Positions 33,041 to 43,000 of a stretch of DNA of 64,000 nucleotides are shown here, one piece after another. The stretch comes from Blastococcus sp. URHD0036. GTDB taxonomy: Bacteria > Actinomycetota > Actinomycetes > Mycobacteriales > Geodermatophilaceae. The position numbers and the translations under genes were made by a program. Below the pieces are notes generated by a model. It saw nothing but the letters and a program-made list of their open reading frames with translations, had not been told where the DNA came from and ran no database searches. The DNA is taken from positions 186,001-250,000 of the forward strand of contig NZ_JNIK01000021.1 of the NCBI RefSeq assembly GCF_000701365.1, in the 5' to 3' direction. Each line of letters begins with the position of its first letter. Within the stretch, counting starts at the first letter, position 1.

Positions 33041-33880
33041 TCAACCTACCGGGGCGCCGACCCCCGGCTGCGCCACGTGCGCCGTCCACGGATCGGTCCG
33101 CCGCCGGGAGACCGTCACCTCCACCCGGCCGCCGAGGTCGGCGGCCAGCACGCGCGCGGCGACCGGCAGCCAGGGCGCCTCCGTGGCCCAGTGCGCGACA
33201 TCGACCAGCGCCGGGCCCGGCTCCTCGCCGGCCTCGGACACCGGGTGGTGCTTCAGGTCGCTGGTGAGCAGGACGTCGGCGCCGGCGGCGGCCGCCGCGG
33301 CGAGCAGCGAACCGCCGCTCCCCCCGCACACCGCCACGGTGGTGATCAGCCGGTCGGGGTCCCCTGCCACCCGCACGCCGCCCTCCGTCGCGGGCAGCGC
33401 CGCGGCGGCCAGTGCGGCGAACTCCCGCAGCGGCACCGGCTCCGCCAGCCGGCCGATCCGGCCCAGCCCGGCGCGGGGATCGCTCCCGGCCGGCTGCAGC
33501 GGCACGGCGTCGAGCAGCCCGAGCGCGTCGGCCAGGGCGTCGTTGACCCCGCAGCCGGGCGCGCGGTCGGCGTTGGTGTGCGCCACGAACAGCCCGGCGC
33601 GGGCGCGGACCAGCCGGTGCACGAGCCGGCCCTTCGGGTCGTCGGCCGGCACGCCGTGCACGCCGCTCAGGAAGAGCGGGTGGTGGGTGACGAGCAGCCC
33701 TGCTCCGGCGGCGACCGCCTCGTCGACGACGGCGGCCACCGGGTCGACGGCGAACACCACGCGGTCCACCGGGTCCTCGCGGTCGCCGCAGACCAGCCCG
33801 ACCGCGTCCCAGTCCTCGGCCAGCGCGGGGTCGTAACGGGCTTCGAGCGCGGCGACGACCTCGCCCAGCGTCACGGTCAC
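33041..33880 (-). CDS. Nif3-like dinuclear metal-centre protein, Rv2230c-like
   Basis: 279 residues from GTG 33880 (GTG 33874 is equally possible). The Nif3 metal residues are visible: VTHHPLFLSG, FVAHTNADRAPGGVN-type segment (FVAHTNADRAPGCGVNDAL) and, near the C-terminus, LTSDLKHHPVSEAG and DVAHWATE. These proteins form hexameric toroids; GTP cyclohydrolase-like and other roles have been proposed but not settled. First gene of the leftward trio, divergent from the FUSC gene. Confidence 0.92.
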   Translation of the reverse strand: MTVTLGEVVAALEARYDPALAEDWDAVGLVCGDREDPVDRVVFAVDPVAAVVDEAVAAGAGLLVTHHPLFLSGVHGVPADDPKGRLVHRLVRARAGLFVAHTNADRAPGCGVNDALADALGLLDAVPLQPAGSDPRAGLGRIGRLAEPVPLREFAALAAAALPATEGGVRVAGDPDRLITTVAVCGGSGGSLLAAAAAAGADVLLTSDLKHHPVSEAGEEPGPALVDVAHWATEAPWLPVAARVLAADLGGRVEVTVSRRRTDPWTAHVAQPGVGAPVG

Positions 33881-34043
33881 GCCGGGACCGTAGTCGAGCC
33901 GACGTCCCGGACGACTGCCGCGGTGTGGGGGCCGCGGCCGGGCTGCAGCGCGCCACCGGCCACCACAGCGCGGCACCCGCCAGCGGCACCCGCGAGCGTC
34001 GACTGCACGGTTGGCGCGTCGCGGACGCGGGGAAGGGGACGGC

Positions 34044-35987
34044 GTGGCGGAGCGGGCACTGCGGGCACCGGCGTGGCTGGAGGAGCTGCTCCGCACCACT
34101 CCCCCGGCGGTGCCGTGGCCCGACGTCGTCCGCTTCGCCGTCACCGTGCCCATGCCGCTGGCCGTCGCCGTCGCGGTGGCCGGTGGGGTGACACCCGGCC
34201 CGGAGCTGGGCGCCGGCGTCTTCGGGACCACCGGCGCCCTGGCCGCGACGCTCGCCCCGATGGGCGGCCCGCTGCGCGACCGGCTGCGGCGGACGGCCGC
34301 GGCGACCGGGTTCGGCGCCGTCGGGCTGCTCGTGGGGCAGTACGCCGCGGGCGGCGGGTGGCTGCCGGTGGTGGTGATCGCGCTGATCTCGGCGGGTGCG
34401 GCGCTGATCAGCGCGGTGAACGCGGCCCTCTCGCTGGGTGCGCTCCAGCTGCTGGTCTACACCGCGCTGGCGTCCGGCCTGGTCACGCCGCTGTCCTCGG
34501 CCGCCGAGGTGGGCTTCTTCTTCGCGGGTGCGGCGTGGGCGACACTGACCACGCTCGTGCAGGCCGCGACCGAGCGGGGCGATCCCGACCGCACCGCGGT
34601 CGCCGCGGTCTTCACCCGCACCGGCGAGCTCCTGGCCGCGGCTGGGACCGACGACACCGACGAGGCGCGCCGCCGGCTCACCACCGCGCTCAACGACGCC
34701 TACGACCGGGTCATCCGCAGCCGCAGCCACACCGCCGGCCGCAGCCGGGAGCTGTCGGAGCTGGCCGGGGTCCTCAACGCCGCCGCACCGCTGGTGGAGG
34801 GCACGGTCGCCGCGGTCCGCGGCGGCATGCCGGCCGACCCGGCCGACGTGACCGCCGTGCACGCGCTGGCGGCCGCCGTCACCGGCGACGGCGAGCTGCC
34901 CGAAGACCGGCCGGCACCGCTGGAGGAGGGGCCGCCGACCCGGCGGGCGGTGCGGCACGGCCTGCGGCTGGCGTGGAACGTCGTGGGCGATCCCGAGGAG
35001 CGGGCCGGCGCCGCGGTGCCCCTCCCCCGGCTCGACTGGCGCACCCGGCTGCGCGACGTCGCCGACCGCACCGTCGCCAGCCCCGACAGCCGCTCCTTCG
35101 CCGTCCGACTGGCCCTGTGCATGACCATCGGCGAGATCGCCCGGCAGCTGCTCCCGCTGGAACGCCCCTACTGGGTGCTGCTCACCGTCGCCATCGTGCT
35201 CAAGCCCGACTTCGGCTCGGTCTTCACCCGCGCCGTGCAGCGCGGCATCGGGACGCTGCTCGGGGTCCTCATCGGCTCGCTGCTGCTGGCCGTGCTGCCC
35301 CGCGACGCCTGGGTGCTCGTCGCGATGGCGGTGGCCGCCGGCCTGCTGCCCTGGGCGCGGGCGGCGAACTTCGGCCTGTTCTCGGTGTTCCAGACGCCGG
35401 TGATCATCCTGCTGCTCGACCTGGCGATGTCCGGCGGCCCGGGCCTGGTCGCCGCCCGGATGGTGGACACGCTCGTCGGCTGCGCGATCGTGCTCGTCTT
35501 CGGCTACGCGCTCTGGCCGCAGACCTGGCGGGCGCCGCTGGACGAGGCGCTGCGCGACGCCGCCCTGGCGCTCGACGCGTTCGTCGATGCCGCGTTCACC
35601 GGCAGCCCGGCCGAGACCCGCCGCGCCCGCCGGCGCAGCTACCGGGCGCTCACCGAGCTGCAGACGCAGCTGCAGCGCCGGCTGGCCGAGCCGCCGCCGA
35701 TCAGCACCCGCGCGGCGGCCTGGTGGCCGGTCATCGTCCAGCTCGAGCGGACGTCGGACGCCGTGACCGAGGCCGTCATCGCCATCCGCACCGGCGAGCC
35801 GGTGCCCGACCTCGAGCACGTCGCCTCGCTGCGGCGGGCGATCCGGCGGCTGGAGGACGACGTCCGCGTGCACCGCGCCCCCGACGACGCCGAGATCCAC
35901 GCCGAGGGCGTCCTCGCGCCGGTGGCCCGGGAGGTCGACGCCGCGCGCCGGCTGGTCCGCGACGCCGCGCCCGGCCGTCCGGGCTGA
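34044..35987 (+). CDS. FUSC-family membrane protein (aromatic-acid-exporter-like)
   Basis: 647 residues from GTG 34044, chosen for GGGGAAGGGGAC upstream. Two halves of five or six helices, each followed by a cytoplasmic helical region. The second half carries the FUSC signature RPYWVLLTVAIVLKPDFGS followed by RAVQRGIGTLLGVLIGSLLL. Related proteins (AaeB, YccS) export aromatic acids or fusaric acid with a membrane-fusion partner, which is absent here. Substrate unknown. Confidence 0.86.
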   Translation: MAERALRAPAWLEELLRTTPPAVPWPDVVRFAVTVPMPLAVAVAVAGGVTPGPELGAGVFGTTGALAATLAPMGGPLRDRLRRTAAATGFGAVGLLVGQYAAGGGWLPVVVIALISAGAALISAVNAALSLGALQLLVYTALASGLVTPLSSAAEVGFFFAGAAWATLTTLVQAATERGDPDRTAVAAVFTRTGELLAAAGTDDTDEARRRLTTALNDAYDRVIRSRSHTAGRSRELSELAGVLNAAAPLVEGTVAAVRGGMPADPADVTAVHALAAAVTGDGELPEDRPAPLEEGPPTRRAVRHGLRLAWNVVGDPEERAGAAVPLPRLDWRTRLRDVADRTVASPDSRSFAVRLALCMTIGEIARQLLPLERPYWVLLTVAIVLKPDFGSVFTRAVQRGIGTLLGVLIGSLLLAVLPRDAWVLVAMAVAAGLLPWARAANFGLFSVFQTPVIILLLDLAMSGGPGLVAARMVDTLVGCAIVLVFGYALWPQTWRAPLDEALRDAALALDAFVDAAFTGSPAETRRARRRSYRALTELQTQLQRRLAEPPPISTRAAAWWPVIVQLERTSDAVTEAVIAIRTGEPVPDLEHVASLRRAIRRLEDDVRVHRAPDDAEIHAEGVLAPVAREVDAARRLVRDAAPGRPG

Positions 35988-36033
35988 CCGGCCCGCCCGG
36001 TTGCCGGGGCCTCCGCGCGGGCACGCAGAGCCC

Positions 36034-36915
36034 GTGCCCCTCCCGCCCGGCGTCGACGCGCCTGTCCCCGGCCCGCCCGGCCCGCCCCCGCCCGGGTCAC
36101 GCACCGTCCGCACCGACGACGGGGTCGACCTGCACGTGGAGTTCGACGGGAGGGACGACGCGGAGATCACCGTCGTCTTCTCGCACGGGTTCACCGCCCG
36201 GCTGGCGGAGTTCGACGTCCACCGGACCGGCCGCGACCTCGGTCAGGTGCTCGACGCCGTCGTCCCCCAGGGCCCCGTCGTGCTGGCCGGGCACTCGATG
36301 GGCGGGATGAGCATCATGGCGCTGGCCCGGCAGCGGCCCGAGCTGTTCGGGCCGCGGGTGGTGGGTGCCTTCCTGCTCGCCACCTCGTCGGGCGGGCTGG
36401 TGAGCCGCGGGCCGCTGGGTCTGTGGGTCACCGCGGTCCGGCGGCTGCACCTGCTCGGCCTGTGGCTGCGCGGGCTCCAGCTGGTCGCGCCGCTGCTGGA
36501 GCGGTTCCGCCGCCGCGGGACGACGGCCGGCCGCTGGTTCACCCGCCGCTACCTGTTCGGCCGGTCCGACGCCGACCCGGCCGACGTCCGGGTGGTGCAG
36601 GACCTGCTCGAGGAGACACCCCTCACCGTCACACTCGCGTTCTGGGCGACCTTCCTCGACCACGACGAGACCGCCGCGCTGCCGGTCCTCGGCCGGGTGC
36701 CGACCACCGTCGTCGCGGCCACCGACGACCGGCTGACCCCCGTCGGGCACGGCCGGCGGCTCGCCGAGCTGCTCGGGGACGACGCCGAGCTGGTGGTGGT
36801 GCCCGGTGCCGGGCACAGCGTGAACCTCACCCGCACCGACGTCGTCGACGCAGCACTGTCGGAGCTGCTGGACCGGGTCGAGGAGCGGCGGCGCCGCTCG
36901 GCCGCGGCCGGGTGA
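36034..36915 (+). CDS. Alpha/beta hydrolase with a shortened core
   Basis: 293 residues from GTG 36034 (TTG 36001 is in frame but unlikely). A Pro-rich N-terminus leads to VVFSHGFTARLAEFD (oxyanion HG, 51-52), the nucleophile elbow GHSMGG (86-91, Ser88), an acid in TDDRLTP and His in GAGHSVNL. Between HG and GHSMG there are only 33 residues; in related actinobacterial hydrolases the gap is about 70 and includes the strand with a DxRGHGxS motif. That segment is missing although the frame is open. It may be a lipase or esterase with altered activity. Confidence 0.82.
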   Translation: MPLPPGVDAPVPGPPGPPPPGSRTVRTDDGVDLHVEFDGRDDAEITVVFSHGFTARLAEFDVHRTGRDLGQVLDAVVPQGPVVLAGHSMGGMSIMALARQRPELFGPRVVGAFLLATSSGGLVSRGPLGLWVTAVRRLHLLGLWLRGLQLVAPLLERFRRRGTTAGRWFTRRYLFGRSDADPADVRVVQDLLEETPLTVTLAFWATFLDHDETAALPVLGRVPTTVVAATDDRLTPVGHGRRLAELLGDDAELVVVPGAGHSVNLTRTDVVDAALSELLDRVEERRRRSAAAG

Positions 36916-37054
36916 CGCGCCACACCCCCCTCGTCCCGCAACCGCCTCCGGCACCGCTCGTTGCCCGATTGCGGCGGCTGCAGAACAGCGGTTGGCTTCG
37001 CCGCACACCCGATGACGTGTGACGGGCCCCACTCGGGCCGGCGAGGAGCTGAAC

Positions 37055-38512
37055 GTGGACCGCATGAGCCCGACGGATGCCGGCTTCTACTTCGCGGAGA
37101 GCGAGAACACCCCGCTGCACGTGGGCTCGGTCGCCGTGTTCGAGGGCCCGGCGCCGACCTACGGCGAGGTCATCCGGCTGCTGCTGAGCAAGATGCCGCT
37201 GGTGCCCCGGTACCGGCAGCGGGTGCGCCCGGTGCCGTTCGCGCTGGGCCGCCCGCTGTGGGTGGACGACCCGCACTTCCAGATCCTGTACCACGTCCGG
37301 CACACGGCGGTCCCGGGCCCGGGCAGCGAGGAGCAGCTGCGCAACCTGGCCGGGCGGGTGCTGGGCCAGCGCCTGGACCTGGCCAAGCCGCTGTGGGAGC
37401 TCTGGCTGGTCGAGGGCCTGGAGAACGGCCGCTGGGCGATCATCTCCAAGGTCCACCACTGCATGATCGACGGCGTCGCCGGCACCGACCTGATGCAGCT
37501 GATGTTCGACATCACGCCGGACGCCAAGCACCCGGAGCCGCAGGACTGGACGCCGCAGCGGACGCCGTCGAGCGTCGAGCTCATCGCGGGCGCGGTCCAC
37601 GACGCGGTCACCCAGCCGCTGCGGCAGATCACCGCGGGCGAGGCCGGGGGCGGCGGGGTCACCGGCGTGGCCAAGACCGTCGTGGGCGCCGGCCGGTCGC
37701 TCGTGGGCGCGCTCCCGACCGTGGCCAAGCAGCTCACCACGCCGATCGCCCGGTCGCTGTCGGGCCCGATCGGCCCGCACCGGCGATGGGCGTGGACGGA
37801 GGCGGAGTTCGACGAGCTCAAGCCCATCCGGACGGCGCTGGGCGGCACGGTGAACGACGTCGTCCTCGCCGCCATCACCAACGGGTTCCGGGAGCTCCTC
37901 CGGCGCCGCGGTTCCCTGCAGGACGGCATGGTCGTGCGCTCCATGGTGCCGATCTCCATGCGCCAGGAGAGCGAGCGCGGCAAGCTCGACAACCGCATCT
38001 CCGCGGTCTTCGTCGATCTCCCGGTGGCCGAGCCCGACCCGGTCGCCCGGCTCGAGTCGGTGCGCCGGCAGATGGACGAGTACAAGCAGATGATGCAGCT
38101 GGTCGACGCCCGGTCGATCATCGCGATGGGCGACTTCGTGGCGCCCACCCTGCTGTCGCTGGGGGTGAAGGCCGCGCTCGGCGCCAGCCAGTTCTACTCG
38201 CAGGCGGTCACCACCAACGTGCCCGGACCGCGGATCCCGCTCTACGTGCTGGGCCGGCGGATGGACTCCGCCCACGCCTACGTGCCCATCGCCGGCGGGA
38301 CGCGCGTCTCCATCGGCATCTTCAGCTACCTCAACACCATGACGTTCGGGATCAACGCCGACTTCGACGGCTTCCCCGACATCGACGTCCTCTCCGCCGG
38401 CATCCGGAGCGGGATCGACGAGCTGAAGGTGGCCGCGGGGACGGCGGGGCCGGAGGAGCCCGCCCGCCCGGCGGCAGCGAAGCCGAAGCCGAGGAAGGCC
38501 GCGGCGCGCTGA
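37055..38512 (+). CDS. Wax ester synthase/diacylglycerol acyltransferase (WS/DGAT)
   Basis: 485 residues from GTG 37055, with GGCGAGGAG 6 nt upstream; the alternative GTG 37019 has no ribosome site. The catalytic HHxxxDG motif is HHCMIDG (134-140). Other family blocks: MSPTDAGFYFAE, ELWLVEG, NDVVLAAITNGFRELL, RSMVPISMR and TNVPGPRIPLYVLGRRM. It makes triacylglycerol or wax ester from acyl-CoA at the membrane face, the storage-lipid step in actinobacteria. It lies after an alpha/beta hydrolase and before an SDR protein. Confidence 0.94.
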   Translation: MDRMSPTDAGFYFAESENTPLHVGSVAVFEGPAPTYGEVIRLLLSKMPLVPRYRQRVRPVPFALGRPLWVDDPHFQILYHVRHTAVPGPGSEEQLRNLAGRVLGQRLDLAKPLWELWLVEGLENGRWAIISKVHHCMIDGVAGTDLMQLMFDITPDAKHPEPQDWTPQRTPSSVELIAGAVHDAVTQPLRQITAGEAGGGGVTGVAKTVVGAGRSLVGALPTVAKQLTTPIARSLSGPIGPHRRWAWTEAEFDELKPIRTALGGTVNDVVLAAITNGFRELLRRRGSLQDGMVVRSMVPISMRQESERGKLDNRISAVFVDLPVAEPDPVARLESVRRQMDEYKQMMQLVDARSIIAMGDFVAPTLLSLGVKAALGASQFYSQAVTTNVPGPRIPLYVLGRRMDSAHAYVPIAGGTRVSIGIFSYLNTMTFGINADFDGFPDIDVLSAGIRSGIDELKVAAGTAGPEEPARPAAAKPKPRKAAAR

Positions 38513-38551
38513 GCACGGTGTGACCGGTCGCCGGTCGGGTAGCGGGAGCAG

Positions 38552-39550
38552 ATGCCCGAGACCGACCTGACCGTGGCCGTCACCGGCCCGACCGGCACGT
38601 TCGGCGCGGGGCTGGTCCCGCTGCTGCAGGACGACGACCGGGTCGGGCGGATCGTGGGCATCGCCCGCCGTCCGTTCGACCCGGCCGAGCGCGGCTGGAC
38701 GAAGATGGAGTACCGCCGCGGCGACGTCCGCGACCCCGACGCGCTCGCCGAGGCCTTCGCCGGCGCCGACGTCGTCGTCCACCTGGCGTTCCTGATCACC
38801 GGCAACGCCTCCCGGCAGACCACCCGGGCGATCAACGTGGACGGGACGCTGAACGTGTTCCGGGCCGCGGCCGCCGCGGGGGCCCGCCGGTTCGTCTACG
38901 CCTCGTCGGTCGCCGCGTACGGGTTCGCCCCAGACATGCCGGACCTGATCGACGAGGAGTGGCCCGTCCGCCCGGCGGCGCGGCTGTTCTACGCCCAGGA
39001 GAAGGCGGAGCTGGAGGACCTGCTGACGACGCAAGCCGTCGGCGCGCCGGACATGGCCCTCTACCTGCTCCGGCCGCCGGTGGTCGTCGGGCCGAACGTC
39101 GTCGGCGGCAAGGACGTGCTGCCCGGTCCGCTGGCCCCGCTCGGCCGGGCGCTGTTCAGCCGGCCCCGGCGCCTCCCGGTGCCCGTGCCGATGGCCGTCC
39201 CGGCGCTGCGGCTGCAGCTGATCCACGAGGAGGACGTCGGCCGCGCGCTGCAGCTGTGCGTGGTCGCCGCCGGTCCGCCCGGCGCGTACAACATCGCCGG
39301 TGACGGCGTGCTGACCGCGGTCGACGTCGCCCGCGAGTTCGGCGCCGTCCCGCTCGGGGTGCCGGCCGGCCCGGCGCAGTTCGCCGCCCGCGCCGTCACC
39401 CGGCTGCCGTTCCTGCCACCTGCCGCCGAGTGGGTCGAGGCGGCGAGCCGGCCGGTGATCATGAGCACCGCCCGCGCCCGCGAGCAGCTGGGCTGGCAGC
39501 CGCGGTTCAGCGGCATCGAGGCGCTCCGGGACACCCTGCGCCCGCGCTGA
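38552..39550 (+). CDS. NAD(P)-dependent epimerase/dehydratase-like SDR
   Basis: 332 residues from ATG 38552. The nucleotide-binding motif is TGPTGTFGAGL near the N-terminus. FAGADVVVHLAFLI, NVDGTLNVFRAA and FVYASSVAAYG are extended-SDR blocks, and the active site Tyr-Lys pair is in FYAQEKAE. Substrate unknown; sugar-nucleotide or acyl-linked ketone reduction are possible. Follows the WS/DGAT gene by 39 nt and is convergent with the acyltransferase. Confidence 0.88.
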   Translation: MPETDLTVAVTGPTGTFGAGLVPLLQDDDRVGRIVGIARRPFDPAERGWTKMEYRRGDVRDPDALAEAFAGADVVVHLAFLITGNASRQTTRAINVDGTLNVFRAAAAAGARRFVYASSVAAYGFAPDMPDLIDEEWPVRPAARLFYAQEKAELEDLLTTQAVGAPDMALYLLRPPVVVGPNVVGGKDVLPGPLAPLGRALFSRPRRLPVPVPMAVPALRLQLIHEEDVGRALQLCVVAAGPPGAYNIAGDGVLTAVDVAREFGAVPLGVPAGPAQFAARAVTRLPFLPPAAEWVEAASRPVIMSTARAREQLGWQPRFSGIEALRDTLRPR

Positions 39551-39562
39551 GGCCGCAGACGC

Positions 39563-41755
39563 TCAGGCCGACGGGACGAGGACCTGCCGGAGCAGCGGGG
39601 CCAGCCGCGCCGAGTACGTGGTGGTCACGTGCTTGTCGTCGGCGTACATGGTGAGGCCCTCCGCGAAGGCGGGGCAGCGCCCGTCGTCGGCGCAGAACCA
39701 GGATCGGGTCTGCACGTACTGCACCGCGGTCGTCGGCCGCCCGAGCGCCGTCACCGCGGCGGACTCCAGCCCGACCCGGTGGAGGTAGGCCTCCGACACC
39801 GTCGTGGTGCAGTCCGACGGGTGGTTGAACCGCGTGGCGCACTCCCCCAGGCGCCGGGCGCCCGGCGGGTCGGCGAGCACGACCACCCGCCCCGCCGAGG
39901 CGGCCAGCCGGTCGACGGTCTGCGAGACCCCGGCGGTCCACTCCTGCTCCGCGGCCGCCCCCTCCGCGCCCGACGCCAGCCGCTGGATGCTGTTCCCGAC
40001 CTGGGAGGTGACCACCAGCGCCGGCCGCATCCGGGCGATCTCCGACATGGCCCACTCGTGGTGGTCGTCGCAGGCGTCGGTGAACCCGGCCGGGCTGTCG
40101 ACGTGGACGACCGACACCTGCACGGCCGGGCAGGCGTGGAACGTCAGGAGGACGACGGTCCAGTCCGGCAGCGCCGCGCGGATCCCGGGCAGCCACGTGA
40201 GCGCGATGGAGTCCCCGAGCAGCACCACGGTCTTGTCGGGCCCGCCCGCCCCGTAGGTGCAGGACGCGACGTTGTTCTCGGAGACGTCGAGGCAGCCCTC
40301 GTCGATCCACTCGCGCGGCAGCGCGTCGACGCCCAGCGCGTCCAGGCCCGGGGTCAGCTCGGGCCACTCCGGGGTCTCCAGCGCCGCGTCGATGCTCGCG
40401 GTGAGCACGTCCTGGGGGTCGTCCGAGCCCGCCGCGACGGTGCTGCCGGCCGGTGAGGTCGACGCGGGCTCGGTCGTCCACGGCCACCGCCAGGCGTTCC
40501 CGGCACCGACGGTGAACACCGCACCGGCGACGAGCGCCGCGGCCGCCGCGAGGGCCACCCAGCGCACCCTGCCGCGGGTCGGGGCCGGCCGGTGCCGTCC
40601 CCGCCGCGCCGCGGCACCGCCGGGGCGCAGCCAGTTGGACCGGCGGATCGGCTGCTCGACCAGGTGGTAGGACGCGGCGGCGGCCAGCGCCGTGATCCCG
40701 AGCGTCGCCGCGTAGTAGGTCGCGTCGACCTCCGGGAACACGGCCAGCCCGAGGACGATCACCGGGAAGTGCCAGAGGTACAGCGAGTACGACGTCGCGC
40801 CCAGGTACCGGGACACCGGGTTGGTCAGGAGGCCCAGGCCGCGCGCCCGGCCGCCGGTGCCCGAGGCGATCAGCAGCGCCGCGCCCAGCACCGGCAGCGC
40901 GGCCCACGGCGCCGGGAAGCCCGACTCCTCGGACACGACGAAGGGGCTGACGAGGACGGCGGCCAGACCGAGCAGCGCCACTGCGGTCCGCATCCGGACG
41001 GACAGGCCGCGCAGCCGGCCCGCGGCCACCGCGACGAGCGCGCCCACGCCCAGCTCCCACGCCCGGGTGGCGGTCGAGAAGTAGGCCCACGAGGGGTTCT
41101 CCGCGGTGTCCCACAGCGCGTAGCCGAAGCTCCCGGCGGTGATCGCCACGAGCACCGCGCCCACCGCCCGCGTGCGCGTGCCGGCCGACCACCCGCGGCG
41201 CCGGCCGCTCCAGAGCAGCAGCACCAGGACCAGCGGCCAGACGACGTAGAACTGCTCCTCGACGGCGAGCGACCAGTAGTGCTGGACCGGCGACGTCGGG
41301 CCCTCGGCGTGCAGGTAGTCGGTACCGAGGACGGCGAAGCGCCAGTTCGCGGAGAAGCCGAGCGCCCAGCCGACGTCGCCGAGGATCTCCTGCACGCGGC
41401 CGGCGAAGTAGAGCGTGGACGAGGCCACCGCCGTCACCGCGAGGACCAGCAGCGAGGCCGGGAGGATCCGCCGCACCCGGCGCCGGTAGAAGTCGGCGAA
41501 CGAGATGCGGCCCGTCCGCTCGTGCTCGCGCAGCAGCAGGCCGGTGATGAGGAACCCGGAGATGACGAAGAAGACGTCGACGCCGATGAAGCCGCCGGAC
41601 GGCCAGCCGAACAGGTGGTCGGCGATCACCAGCAGGACGGCGAGCGCCCGCAGACCCTCGATGTCCCCGCGGAAGTGGGCACCGCCGTCAGCGGGCAGGA
41701 GGTCCCCGCCCGCCGTTCCGGACGGCCGCGCCTCACTCTGCGTACCCGCTGACAC
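39563..41755 (-). CDS. OafA/YrhL-type O-acyltransferase with C-terminal SGNH domain
   Basis: 730 residues from GTG 41755, chosen for GGGGGG upstream over the longer GTG 41794. An acyltransferase-3 membrane domain (ten or eleven helices) begins IEGLRALAVLLVIADHLF and FIGVDVFFVISGFLI, followed by GRISFADFYRRRVRRILPA. The periplasm-facing C-terminal third is an SGNH hydrolase-like domain with LLGDSIALTWLPG, CxxC-like cysteine spacing and the final Asp/His region MYADDKHVTTTY. Such fusions acylate surface polysaccharide, peptidoglycan or lipid-linked sugars. Substrate unknown. Confidence 0.92.
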   Translation of the reverse strand: MSAGTQSEARPSGTAGGDLLPADGGAHFRGDIEGLRALAVLLVIADHLFGWPSGGFIGVDVFFVISGFLITGLLLREHERTGRISFADFYRRRVRRILPASLLVLAVTAVASSTLYFAGRVQEILGDVGWALGFSANWRFAVLGTDYLHAEGPTSPVQHYWSLAVEEQFYVVWPLVLVLLLWSGRRRGWSAGTRTRAVGAVLVAITAGSFGYALWDTAENPSWAYFSTATRAWELGVGALVAVAAGRLRGLSVRMRTAVALLGLAAVLVSPFVVSEESGFPAPWAALPVLGAALLIASGTGGRARGLGLLTNPVSRYLGATSYSLYLWHFPVIVLGLAVFPEVDATYYAATLGITALAAAASYHLVEQPIRRSNWLRPGGAAARRGRHRPAPTRGRVRWVALAAAAALVAGAVFTVGAGNAWRWPWTTEPASTSPAGSTVAAGSDDPQDVLTASIDAALETPEWPELTPGLDALGVDALPREWIDEGCLDVSENNVASCTYGAGGPDKTVVLLGDSIALTWLPGIRAALPDWTVVLLTFHACPAVQVSVVHVDSPAGFTDACDDHHEWAMSEIARMRPALVVTSQVGNSIQRLASGAEGAAAEQEWTAGVSQTVDRLAASAGRVVVLADPPGARRLGECATRFNHPSDCTTTVSEAYLHRVGLESAAVTALGRPTTAVQYVQTRSWFCADDGRCPAFAEGLTMYADDKHVTTTYSARLAPLLRQVLVPSA

Positions 41756-41876
41756 TCGCCCCCCGTGGCGCTCGTCGGCCGCCTCGTGCGGCACGGCCCG
41801 CCAGCGTAGCCGCTGGTGGTGACGCCTCCCACACTCCGATGGGGTCAGGTGGTGACCGTGCGTCGCGAGGGGGAAC

Positions 41877-42809
41877 TCAGCCGCGTGGGACGGGCTCCGC
41901 GTCCCCGGCGGTCAGCAGGCCGGTCTCGCGCAGCCAGTCCAGCAGGTGCCGGGCGGTCTCCTCCGGCACCTGCAGCTGCGGCACGTGCCCGACGCCGGCC
42001 AGCTCGACGTAGCGCCAGCCGGGATGGCGGGCGGCGATGTCCCGGGCGGCGGCCACGGGCACCAACCGGTCACGGTCGCCGTGCACGAGCAGCACCGGCC
42101 CCGAGATCGAGGCCATGGCCTCCCGGTAGCGCCGCGGGTCGGCGAGCACCCACAGCAGCGATCGCGCCGCGGCGAGGAACGCCTTGTCCATCCCGGCGAT
42201 GTCGCGGCGCTCCTCCAGCAGGGTCACCGACCGGTCGATCACCTCCGCCGGCACCGCGTCGGGGTCGACGCCGCACAGCTGCAGCAGCTCGCGCACCCGG
42301 GCCAGGGGCGTCTTGCGCACCCGGTTGAGCCAGAGGACCCGCTCGGCGAGGAACGGCACGGCGTAGAGGGCGAACTGGAGGGCGACGGTCGGGTCCAGGG
42401 CCCGGCGCGGACCGGGCACCGCCGGGTCGAGCAGCACCGTCCCGCTCACCCGCTGCGGGGACCGCGCCGACGCGAACAGCGAGATCATCCCGCCCATCGA
42501 GTTGCCGACCAGCACGGCCGGCCCGTCGACGACCTCGCGCAGGAACCGGTCGAGCACCAGCACGTTCGCCGGCACGCTGGCCCGCCGCGTGCCGGGCTCG
42601 CTCCGCCCGAACCCGGGGAGGTCGAGGGCGAGCACCCGGGCGTGCGGGGTGAGCAGCGGGGCCAGCAGGTCCCAGTTGAGGTGGGAGCCGCCCAGCCCGT
42701 GCACCAGCACGACCGTCGGTCCGGTCCGCGCGCCACCGAAGTCGACGTAGTGCACGGGGCCGTCGAGGTCGACGGTCAGGGATCGTCCGGGGACCTGCGT
42801 CTCGTCCAC
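41877..42809 (-). CDS. Alpha/beta hydrolase
   Basis: 310 residues from GTG 42809. The fold is complete: VVLVHGLGGSHLNWD, LALDLPGFGRSEP, nucleophile elbow GNSMGG (Ser within VLVGNSMGGMISL), acid in LLVHGDRDRLVP and His in GVGHVPQLQ. It has the length and order of the common cytosolic esterase/lipase-like hydrolases. Substrate unknown. Divergent from the lipase-like gene at 43001 with about 190 nt between. Confidence 0.9.
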   Translation of the reverse strand: MDETQVPGRSLTVDLDGPVHYVDFGGARTGPTVVLVHGLGGSHLNWDLLAPLLTPHARVLALDLPGFGRSEPGTRRASVPANVLVLDRFLREVVDGPAVLVGNSMGGMISLFASARSPQRVSGTVLLDPAVPGPRRALDPTVALQFALYAVPFLAERVLWLNRVRKTPLARVRELLQLCGVDPDAVPAEVIDRSVTLLEERRDIAGMDKAFLAAARSLLWVLADPRRYREAMASISGPVLLVHGDRDRLVPVAAARDIAARHPGWRYVELAGVGHVPQLQVPEETARHLLDWLRETGLLTAGDAEPVPRG

Positions 42810-43000
42810 GCACCCACCGTGACACGCCGCCGTCGGCACTGCCCGCCCAGGTGGGTGGGAGCGGTGGGACGGCTGGGACTCCGCCTGTGTCGCAGGCCAC
42901 AGCGACTGCCGAGAACACGGGTGGGTCACGGGGGGTGTGCCCAGCGGGCCCGCGTGGGTAGTCGGAATGCGACCAACGACGGTCGACGAGGAGGAACTCC

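Noticed and set aside
31199-36310. 1703-codon plus-strand frame
   Set aside because: Runs antisense to three conserved genes and out of frame through the FUSC and hydrolase genes; a GC-skewed artefact.
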